This document shows, piece by piece, positions 53,628-60,334 of a stretch of 60,334 bases of DNA. The notes beneath the pieces are model-generated. The model saw only the letters and a list, made by a program, of their open reading frames with translations. It was not told the origin of the DNA and searched no databases. The DNA lies in contig NZXG01000012.1 of the NCBI GenBank assembly GCA_002701845.1, forward strand, positions 1 through 60,334, written 5' to 3'. Source of the DNA: Pseudomonadales bacterium. GTDB lineage: Bacteria > Pseudomonadota > Gammaproteobacteria > Pseudomonadales > Ketobacteraceae. Position numbers and translations under genes: made by a program. Positions within the stretch are counted from its first letter, which is position 1, and every line of letters begins with the position of its first letter.

Positions 53628-56216
53628 ATGACAATCAAAGCGGAAGAGCAGGCGGCAGCGCCGGAGCTGGAACAGATCCTGGCGCATTATCCCCAGGGTT
53701 TGTCGGGCTATGACGAAATGTGGGGGGCCGATTCCGGTACGGTCAATCCCCACTGGCGACGCCTGATGAAGGACCTCACCGGCCTGCGGGACACCGAACT
53801 GGAGCGGCGCCGCACCGATGCCCGCCGCCTGTTGCGGGAAAACGGGGTCACCTATCACATCTACAGTGACCCCAAGGGGCAGAAGCGCACCTGGCAACTG
53901 GACCCCATTCCCCTGTTGATTAACAGTAAGGACTGGGCGGCCATCAGCGTGGGTTTGAAACAGCGGGCCCGGCTGCTGGATATGATCCTGCGGGATATCT
54001 ATGGCCCCCGCCGACTGATCAAGGAGGGCCTGATCCCCCCGGAGCTGATCTATGCCCAGCAGGGGTTCCTGCGGGCCTGCGACCAGGTGCAAATGGTGGA
54101 TATGCCCCACCTGTTGTTATACGCCGCGGATCTGGCGCGGGGCCCCGACGGCCGCATGTGGGTGTTGGGGGATCGCAGTCAGGCCCCCTCCGGTTCCGGT
54201 TATGCCCTGGAAACCCGCATGGCCATGACCCGGGTGATGGCGGAGGAGTTCCGCCGCACTCAGGTGCACCGGCTGTCGATTTTCTTCCGCCACCTGCGCA
54301 GCATGCTGGCAGAGCTGCTGCCCCATCGCCAGGACGACCCCCGGGTGGTGATTCTTACCCCCGGACCTCATAACGAAACCTATTTTGAACACGCCTATCT
54401 GGCCTCTTACCTGGGTTATTCATTGGTGCAGGGGGATGACCTTACGGTGCGCGGCGGCAAGGTGTGGATGAAATCCCTGGACGGCCTGAAACAAGTGGAT
54501 ATCATCGTGCGGCGGGTGGATGACACCTTCTGCGATCCCCTGGAGCTGCGGGAGGACTCCCACCTGGGGGTGCCGGGCCTGTTGCAGGCCGCCCGCCTGG
54601 GTAACGTGATCATCGCCAATCCCCTGGGGTCGTCCATTCTGGAAAGCCCGGCCCTGATGCCATTCCTGCCCAATATCGCCAAGCACTGGCTGGGGGAGGA
54701 CATTATGTTGCCGTCCGCCGCCACCTGGTGGTGCGGCCAGAAGAAAGAGCGGGACTATGTGCTGGCCAATCTCAAACAACTGGTGATCAAGCCGGTGGAT
54801 CGGCGCGGGCCCTCGGTGTTCGGTTCCCTGCTCAGCGCCAAGCAGCTGCAGGATTTGAAGAGTCGCATCGAGGCCGCCCCCTACCTGTACGTGGGCCAGC
54901 AGATGCTGAGTTGTTCCACCGCGCCGTCCCTGCGGGATGGCCGCATTGTGCCCCGCCGGGTGCTGTTGCGCAGCTACCTCACCGCCCACCAGGGGGATTA
55001 CGATGTCATGCCCGGCGGCCTGACCCGGGTGGCCCAGGATGAGGATGCCCTGTTCGTCACCAACCAGACCGGCGGCCTGTCCAAGGATACCTGGATACTG
55101 GCGGACAAGCCGGTGCACCAGGCCAGCCTCTGGCCCACCATCCGCCATATGGAAAGCCTGATGACCGGCGAGGGGGTGTTGCCCTCCCGTTCCGGCGAGA
55201 ACCTGTTCTGGGTGGGGCGTTATTCCGAGCGGGCCGAGGGCCTGTTGCGGCTGATCCGCACCGTGCTGGGCAAGCTGGCGGATTACGACGACTACCGCGA
55301 CGAATCCGACCAGGTGGTGCTGCAGCATCTGCTGGCGGCATTGACCCATTTCACCTGGATCTATCCCGGTTTCACTGGCGAGGAGGCCGAGGAAAAACTG
55401 CAGCGGCCGCGCCTGCATATCATGGATATGGTACTGAATCACGAACACCGCAGCAGCCTGATCGGCACCCTCAACTCGCTGCTGCAGAGCGCCTATAACG
55501 TGCGCGATCTGTGGTCGGTGGACACCTGGCGGGTGGTGGATGATATTGATGAAAACCTGCAGTATCTGAGCTCCAACAAGACCCGGTTCTCGGTATTGCA
55601 GACCGAACTGGACAGCCTGCTGGCCTCGCTGATGGCCTTCACCGCCCAGACCCAGGAGAGCATGCCCCACGAACACGGCTGGTATCTGTTGAACGTGGGC
55701 CGGCGCATGGAGCGGGCGCTGCAATTGATCACTTTCATCCGCACCTGTTTTGTGGAATACGCCGGCGAGGTGCCGGAACACCTGATGCTGGAAGCCACCC
55801 TGATGAATCACGAAAGCCTGATCACCCACCGGCGCCGGTACCGCTCCGTGCAGCATGTGTTCACGGTGCTGGATCTGATGCTGCTGGACCCCCGCCATCC
55901 CCGCTCCCTGGCCTACCAGGTGGACAAGATCCTGGTGCTGATCCGGGAGCTGCCGGACCCGTTGGGGGGACAGTCCCATCACCTGAGTCGGGAGCAGCGG
56001 CTGATTCTGCAGGCCAGCACTGAAATCAAGCTGGCGGAGGTGGAAAAGCTGGCCAACGTCAATGGTGAGCAGGGCCAGCGTCGCACCCTGGCCAAACTGC
56101 TGGACAGCGTGGAACGGCGGCTGGAGAAGGTCTCCGAGCTGCTGCATCAGAAATATTTCACCCATACCCAGAGCGCGCGGCAACTGGCGCCCACCCGGGG
56201 AGAGCTGCCGGCATGA
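53628..56216 (+). CDS. circularly permuted ATP-grasp fused to alpha-E domain
   Basis: An 862-residue fusion. Residues about 1-480 are a circularly permuted ATP-grasp (DUF404/407) ligase-like domain: PPELIYAQQGFLRACDQVQM, MWVLGDRSQAPSGSGYALET, VVILTPGPHNETYFEHAYLA, IIVRRVDDTFCDPLELRED and VMPGGLTRVAQDEDALFVTN. From about residue 510 the alpha-E domain begins (LPSRSGENLFWVGRYSERAE) and runs as a helical bundle to the end. The separate genes downstream carry the same two domains unfused. Predicted to activate a carboxylate with ATP for peptide-type ligation; substrate unknown. The start follows the DUF2126 stop by 48 bases and its end overlaps the next start by four (ATGA). Confidence 0.9.
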   Translation: MTIKAEEQAAAPELEQILAHYPQGLSGYDEMWGADSGTVNPHWRRLMKDLTGLRDTELERRRTDARRLLRENGVTYHIYSDPKGQKRTWQLDPIPLLINSKDWAAISVGLKQRARLLDMILRDIYGPRRLIKEGLIPPELIYAQQGFLRACDQVQMVDMPHLLLYAADLARGPDGRMWVLGDRSQAPSGSGYALETRMAMTRVMAEEFRRTQVHRLSIFFRHLRSMLAELLPHRQDDPRVVILTPGPHNETYFEHAYLASYLGYSLVQGDDLTVRGGKVWMKSLDGLKQVDIIVRRVDDTFCDPLELREDSHLGVPGLLQAARLGNVIIANPLGSSILESPALMPFLPNIAKHWLGEDIMLPSAATWWCGQKKERDYVLANLKQLVIKPVDRRGPSVFGSLLSAKQLQDLKSRIEAAPYLYVGQQMLSCSTAPSLRDGRIVPRRVLLRSYLTAHQGDYDVMPGGLTRVAQDEDALFVTNQTGGLSKDTWILADKPVHQASLWPTIRHMESLMTGEGVLPSRSGENLFWVGRYSERAEGLLRLIRTVLGKLADYDDYRDESDQVVLQHLLAALTHFTWIYPGFTGEEAEEKLQRPRLHIMDMVLNHEHRSSLIGTLNSLLQSAYNVRDLWSVDTWRVVDDIDENLQYLSSNKTRFSVLQTELDSLLASLMAFTAQTQESMPHEHGWYLLNVGRRMERALQLITFIRTCFVEYAGEVPEHLMLEATLMNHESLITHRRRYRSVQHVFTVLDLMLLDPRHPRSLAYQVDKILVLIRELPDPLGGQSHHLSREQRLILQASTEIKLAEVEKLANVNGEQGQRRTLAKLLDSVERRLEKVSELLHQKYFTHTQSARQLAPTRGELPA

Positions 56217-57094
56217 GGTACCGGATCAAGCACACCACCCATTACAAATACAGCGCCCAGGTGAGCATGTGTTTTAATGAGGCCCGGATGTCGCCCCTGA
56301 ATGGAACGCACCAGACCTGTGCGCGCAACCGTTTCGTAATACACCCTGCACCAGAATCGCTCCACAAGCGCTTTGACTACTTCGGCAACCAGGTCACCAG
56401 CTTCGATATTTTACAGCCCCATCGGGAACTGTCGGTCACGGTCCACAGTGAGGTGCAGGTGCTGGATTACTCCCAGCAGGCCCTGTTCTCAGCGGATTAT
56501 CCCTGGGAGTTCATCCGTGACAGCCTGCAAACCAGCACCGACCCGGAACAGATCACGGTGCGGGAATACACTCTGCCTTCCCCCCTGATTCCCCACTCTG
56601 GCGAGGTACGTAAATACGCCCAGGAGTCCTTTCCCGCCGGCCGCCCCATTATGGAGGCCATGCGGGATCTGGTGGCGCGCATTCACAAGGACTTCAAATA
56701 CGATCCTGGCTTCTCCACCATCAGCACGCCGCTGCACACGGTGCTGGCGCATCGGCGTGGGGTATGTCAGGATTTTGCTCATCTGGGGATTGCCTGTGTG
56801 CGTTCCATGGGGCTGGCGGCCGGCTACGTCAGCGGTTATCTGGAAACCCTGCCGCCTCCGGGGCAGGAAAAACTGGAGGGGGCCGATGCCTCCCATGCCT
56901 GGCTGGCGGTTTATCTGCTGGATCATGGCTGGATGCACTTCGATCCCACCAATAACATGATGGCCCGCGATCAGCATATCACCCTGGCCTTTGGCAGAGA
57001 TTTTGCAGATGTGACTCCCTTGAAAGGGGTGATTTACGGCGGGGACGACCACAAACTTTCGGTGTCTGTGGATGTGCGCCGTATCGATGAATAA
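56213..57094 (+). CDS. transglutaminase-family protein
   Basis: A 293-residue protein with the beta-rich N-terminal domain (MRYRIKHTTHYKYSAQVSMC) and a transglutaminase core: Cys185 in HRRGVCQDFAHLGIACVRSM, His in ADASHAWLAVYLLDHGW and Asp in MHFDPTNN. It is much shorter than the DUF2126 partner but similar in arrangement. Its ATG overlaps the stop of the ATP-grasp/alpha-E fusion, so translation is coupled. In comparable clusters this protein is predicted to hydrolyse or transfer amide bonds on the product of the ligase. No signal peptide, hence cytoplasmic. Confidence 0.92.
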   Translation: MRYRIKHTTHYKYSAQVSMCFNEARMSPLNGTHQTCARNRFVIHPAPESLHKRFDYFGNQVTSFDILQPHRELSVTVHSEVQVLDYSQQALFSADYPWEFIRDSLQTSTDPEQITVREYTLPSPLIPHSGEVRKYAQESFPAGRPIMEAMRDLVARIHKDFKYDPGFSTISTPLHTVLAHRRGVCQDFAHLGIACVRSMGLAAGYVSGYLETLPPPGQEKLEGADASHAWLAVYLLDHGWMHFDPTNNMMARDQHITLAFGRDFADVTPLKGVIYGGDDHKLSVSVDVRRIDE

Positions 57095-57106
57095 AGAAGA
57101 GAGTCT

Positions 57107-58558
57107 ATGTCAGTAAGCTGGAACGAGTACGACCCGGGCAACTTCTACGATGAGCTGATCAAGTCCAAGGGCAAGCCGCGTAAATACGCGAAGAATCTGG
57201 CCAAGTATCTGGCGGACCACAGCGACGAAGAACTGGAAACCCGCAAAGCGGTGGCTGAGCTTTCCATCAAGGAAATGGGGATCACCTTTACGGTTTACAC
57301 CGAAGAGGAAGGTTCCATCGACCGCTCCTGGCCCTTCGACATTCTGCCCCGCATGATTCCCAAATCTGAATGGGACAACATTGAGGAAGGCTTAAAGCAA
57401 CGGGTCCACGCCCTCAATTTATTTATCGATGACATCTATCACGAGCAGAAGATTATCAGCGATGGGGTATTCCCCCGGGAGCTGCTGGCCAACTCGGTGA
57501 ACTTCCGCAAGGAATGCGTGGGCGTGTCGCCGCCCCTGAATATCTGGGCGCATATTTGCGGCTCTGATCTGGTGCGGGATGCGGATGGTACCGTGTATGT
57601 ACTGGAGGACAATCTGCGGGTACCCTCCGGCGTCTCTTACATGCTGGAAAACCGCTCGGTGATGAAGCGGGTGTTCCCCGAGTTGTTCGAGAGCTATAAC
57701 ATCCAACCGGTGGATGACTACTGCTCCCAGCTGTTTGATATGCTGGCTTCATTGTCGCCGCGGCCGGCGGATTACCCGGAGGTGGTGGTGCTGACCCCGG
57801 GGATTTTCAACTCCGCCTATTTCGAGCACGCCTACCTGGCCCAGCAGATGGGTTGCGAACTGGTGGAAGGCCGCGATCTGGTGGTGGAAAAGGACGACTG
57901 TGTGTACATGCGCACGGTGGAAGGTCTGCAGCGGGTGGATGTTATTTATCGCCGGATTGATGACCTGTTTCTGGACCCGGAAGCGTTCAACCCGGATTCG
58001 CAGCTGGGCGTGCCCGGTTTGATGCGAGCCTGGAAAAAAGGCAACGTGGCCCTGGCCAACGCGCCGGGGGCCGGGGTGGCGGATGACAAGGTGGTGTACG
58101 CTTTCGTCCCGGAAATCATCAAGTATTATCTGGGGGAAGAGGTCAAGCTTCCCAACGTACCCACTTACCGTTGCATGTTTCCTGAAGAGCAGAATTATGT
58201 GCTGGAACACCTGTCGGAGCTGGTGGTGAAACCCGCCAACGAATCCGGTGGCTACGGCATGATGATCGGCCCCATGGCCAGCAAGAAAGAGCACGAGAAA
58301 TTCGCCAAGCTGATCAAGAAGGACCCGCGCAACTACATCGCCCAGCCCACTCTGGGTCTGTCCACGGTGCCCACCTTTATCGATCATGCGGTGGAACCCC
58401 GGCATGTGGACCTGCGGCCCTTTATCCTGAGCGGCGACAATATTTCCGTGACCATGGGTGGCCTGACCCGGGTGGCCCTGCGTAAAGGCTCCCTGGTGGT
58501 GAATTCGTCCCAGGGGGGCGGCAGTAAGGACACCTGGATCGTGGAGGAGGAAAGCTGA
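57107..58558 (+). CDS. circularly permuted type 2 ATP-grasp protein
   Basis: A 483-residue stand-alone ATP-grasp of the same group as the fusion upstream: YVLEDNLRVPSGVSYMLENR, VVVLTPGIFNSAYFEHAYLA, VIYRRIDDLFLDPEAFNPDS, LVVKPANESGGYGMMIGP and ISVTMGGLTRVALRKGSLVV. The ESGGYG loop and the DD motif look intact as nucleotide-binding parts. It is more conserved-looking than the fused copy and pairs with the stand-alone alpha-E protein that follows with a one-base TGATG overlap. An AAGAGAG ribosome site precedes ATG 57107. Confidence 0.92.
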   Translation: MSVSWNEYDPGNFYDELIKSKGKPRKYAKNLAKYLADHSDEELETRKAVAELSIKEMGITFTVYTEEEGSIDRSWPFDILPRMIPKSEWDNIEEGLKQRVHALNLFIDDIYHEQKIISDGVFPRELLANSVNFRKECVGVSPPLNIWAHICGSDLVRDADGTVYVLEDNLRVPSGVSYMLENRSVMKRVFPELFESYNIQPVDDYCSQLFDMLASLSPRPADYPEVVVLTPGIFNSAYFEHAYLAQQMGCELVEGRDLVVEKDDCVYMRTVEGLQRVDVIYRRIDDLFLDPEAFNPDSQLGVPGLMRAWKKGNVALANAPGAGVADDKVVYAFVPEIIKYYLGEEVKLPNVPTYRCMFPEEQNYVLEHLSELVVKPANESGGYGMMIGPMASKKEHEKFAKLIKKDPRNYIAQPTLGLSTVPTFIDHAVEPRHVDLRPFILSGDNISVTMGGLTRVALRKGSLVVNSSQGGGSKDTWIVEEES

Positions 58559-59526
58559 TGCTGGCCCGCGTTGCAGAAACTCTCTATTGGATGGCCCGCT
58601 ACCTGGAACGGACCGAAAACCTGGCGCGGCTGATTAATGTCAACGCCAACCTGATCCTGGATATCCCCAAAAAAACCATTCTGGGTTGGGAGCCTTTGAT
58701 CGATATCACCGGGACCCGGGCCAACTACGAAGAGCGCTACAATAATTTCGAAGAGCGTTCGGTAATGAAATATCTGATTAGTGATGTGGAGAGCCCCGTT
58801 TCCATTGCCAATTCTTTAAAATGGGCCCGGGAAAACGCCCGTACCGTGCGTGACGTGATTCCGCGTGAAGCCTGGGAGCAGATCAACGGACTCAATCACT
58901 ACGCCAGGGATCAACTGAATGTGGCCATGTCCAAGCGGGGCCGGTTCAGTTATCTCAACGAAATTATCCTCCGCAGCCAGACCATTGTCGGGCAACTGTC
59001 CGGTACCGTAAACCGGGATCAGGGCTACGTCTTTATCCGCCTGGGCCGCAATATTGAACGGGCGGACATGACCTCGCGCATTATCGATGTGCGCTCGGCA
59101 AGCCTGCTTACTGAAGAAAATATCGGTGGTCTGCGGCCATTTGAAAACATCCAGTGGATGAGTGTGTTGAAGTCACTTACCGCCTATCAAATGTATCGCC
59201 AGGCCATGCAGGCCCGGGTACGACGCAGTGACGTGGTAAAGTTTTTGTTTCAGTCCCAGCGTTTCCCCCGGTCGATACTGTTTTGTGTTCAGCAAATGGA
59301 ACGCAGCGTCCAGTCCCTGCCGGATTACGAGGCCATCCTGCGGCGTATTCATCAGGCCAAACGTCTGATCCAGGGGGCCGAACTGCAGGCTTACGACCAG
59401 ACCATGCTGCATGAGTTTATTGACCAGATTCAGATTGAACTGGGCAATATTCATGAAGCGCTGAACAACCAGTATTTCCTGACCGGGCGTATCAACAGTC
59501 AGGAAGAAAAGAAACAGGCCTCCTGA
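58558..59526 (+). CDS. alpha-E domain protein
   Basis: A 322-residue alpha-helical protein of the alpha-E (DUF403) family: MLARVAETLYWMARYLERTE at the start, then GYVFIRLGRNIERADMTSRI and a long helical remainder. The family is always linked with circularly permuted ATP-grasps and is predicted to act as their partner or scaffold; its activity is unknown. It is the last gene of the operon, with GGAGGAGG upstream of the coupled ATG. Confidence 0.9.
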   Translation: MLARVAETLYWMARYLERTENLARLINVNANLILDIPKKTILGWEPLIDITGTRANYEERYNNFEERSVMKYLISDVESPVSIANSLKWARENARTVRDVIPREAWEQINGLNHYARDQLNVAMSKRGRFSYLNEIILRSQTIVGQLSGTVNRDQGYVFIRLGRNIERADMTSRIIDVRSASLLTEENIGGLRPFENIQWMSVLKSLTAYQMYRQAMQARVRRSDVVKFLFQSQRFPRSILFCVQQMERSVQSLPDYEAILRRIHQAKRLIQGAELQAYDQTMLHEFIDQIQIELGNIHEALNNQYFLTGRINSQEEKKQAS

Positions 59527-59561
59527 CCCGGTTTTCGGCTTGACACTGAACACCCATTGGA

Positions 59562-59960
59562 ATGATTTTTCGTTATTCCCTGTTGTATTTCGCGCTGGTG
59601 TTTCTGGCGGGGTTCTTGCTGGGTACCCTAAGAGTGCTGTTGCTGGCCCCGGCGGTGGGAGAGCATTCCGCGGAATTAATGGAAATGCCGGTGATGGTAT
59701 TGGTTTGTTTTCTGGCTGCGCGTTTTGTCATAAAAAAAGGGCGCGTGAGAATAGCAGCAAAGCAGGCATTACTCATTGGTGTTCTGGCCCTGGTTTATCT
59801 GTTAGTTGTTGAATTGTCTCTGGTCTTGTGGCTGCGGGGGATTTCCATTGCTGATTATCTGGGGTCGAAAAAGTCAATGGCCGGCATGGCTTATCTGGTT
59901 TCGCTTCTGCTCTATACCTTGCTGCCCTATGCGGTAATTCGATCGAAAACAGGCGGTTAA
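59562..59960 (+). CDS. small integral membrane protein of unknown function
   Basis: A 132-residue protein with four hydrophobic segments (LLYFALVFLAGFLLGTLRVL, MVLVCFLAARFVI, ALLIGVLALVYLLVVELSLV, MAYLVSLLLYTLLPYAV). The N-terminal GFLLGTLRVLLLAP and the MEMPVMVLVCFLAARFV stretch are reminiscent of small uncharacterised membrane proteins; I assign no function. It lies 35 bases after the alpha-E gene on the same strand and could be an added member of that transcript. Confidence 0.72.
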   Translation: MIFRYSLLYFALVFLAGFLLGTLRVLLLAPAVGEHSAELMEMPVMVLVCFLAARFVIKKGRVRIAAKQALLIGVLALVYLLVVELSLVLWLRGISIADYLGSKKSMAGMAYLVSLLLYTLLPYAVIRSKTGG

Positions 59961-60072
59961 AGTATGAAGTGGGCAGAGCGTAGGTTGCTCCACTGCATGC
60001 GATTATTATATGATTAATGCCCATAACTTATGCGCACAAGATTCCAACAAGTATGTATATAAGGGCAAGATC

Positions 60073-60222
60073 ATGCAACAACCTTATAATACCCAGGCTC
60101 CTAAAAAGCCAACTAACGTCAGTATAAACAGTGACTTACTCTCAAAAGCAAAGGCACTCAAGATCAATTTATCTTCTACCCTCGAGTCCGCCCTAATCGA
60201 GCTAGTTAGAGCCTGCTCATAA
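60073..60222 (+). pseudogene. truncated CcdA-like antitoxin
   Basis: A 49-residue product that starts MQQPYNTQAPKKPTNVSINS and continues DLLSKAKALKINLSSTLESA, the DNA-binding ribbon-helix-helix start of CcdA-type antitoxins, which are usually 75-85 residues. It stops after LIELVRACS, where relatives continue into the toxin-binding tail, so it is broken and could bind DNA but not neutralise a toxin. No ccdB follows in the remaining 110 bases. Composition is AT-richer than the neighbours. An in-frame ATG at 60010 exists but the conserved part begins at 60073. Confidence 0.6.
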
Positions 60223-60334
60223 AGTTACCGGCTCCCGATGTGTGGTGCCGGTACTTGCTGCTGGAATTCATGTGACCACCACTTTTAAACACGCCTCGTG
60301 ATTAGCGGCATCAGCCAGCATCTCATCTCGGCAC

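Noticed and set aside
60010-60334. Integron attC-like site around the CcdA fragment
   Set aside because: I could not find paired RYYYAAC/GTTRRRY ends flanking the gene.

Overview
The window reads as chromosomal DNA of a Gram-negative, GC-rich gammaproteobacterium, probably free-living and aquatic. An Alcanivorax/Ketobacter-like lineage is my tentative guess; no rRNA or marker gene is present to fix it. Supporting signs are many secreted proteins and lipoproteins, Tat substrates, exosortase-type C-terminal sorting signals, OpgD, a PAS chemoreceptor and a CPA2 antiporter. No tRNA, rRNA, CRISPR array, prophage or intact insertion sequence was seen.

Layout. 0.1-4.2 kb: methyltransferase, VOC protein, NERD-helicase, CaCA antiporter. 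4.3-10 kb: export-rich minus-strand genes (secreted alpha/beta hydrolase, PhoD, OpgD) and an NTF2-like protein. 10-26.4 kb: the most distinctive part, a cell-surface locus. It has a dockerin-bearing repeat protein beside a cohesin-domain protein with a VPLPA-type C-terminus, a neprosin-type peptidase with a broken companion pro-protein, two more VPLPA-type proteins, and two proteins ending in IPTLxxWG-like (IPFLPxW) signals. One of the latter is a 1384-residue phosphoesterase/nuclease fusion. A divergent operon encodes an exosortase H homologue, its probable partner membrane protein, a DUF1566 lipoprotein and a cytochrome b/ethylbenzene-dehydrogenase-like fusion. 26.3-45.5 kb: mostly housekeeping and stress genes (hybrid histidine kinase, DJ-1/PfpI, KefB-like antiporter, a low-GC metalloprotease, patatin, an isocitrate dehydrogenase-like enzyme with an internal duplication, NlpC/P60, DUF4405, a chemoreceptor split by an amber codon, DinB, two gamma-glutamylcyclotransferase types, AGCS symporter, cardiolipin synthase, BI-1). 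45.7-49.9 kb: tandem lipoprotein alpha/beta hydrolases, the second frameshifted. 50.2-59.5 kb: a five-gene transglutaminase / circularly permuted ATP-grasp / alpha-E operon, a conserved but biochemically obscure peptide-ligase-type system, here with each activity present twice. The right edge holds a small membrane protein and a truncated CcdA-like antitoxin.

How it fits together. Exosortase H can be proposed to process the IPFLPxW proteins, whose largest member faces its operon across a 146-base divergent promoter region. The VPLPA-type proteins would need a second exosortase, not in this window. The cohesin/dockerin neighbours suggest a non-covalent surface assembly carried by an exosortase-anchored scaffold. 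Several genes are disrupted (14.2 kb, 37.6 kb, 48.5 kb, 60.1 kb), so either the locus is decaying in places or the assembly has small errors. All functions are inferred from motifs and general family knowledge; no search was run.
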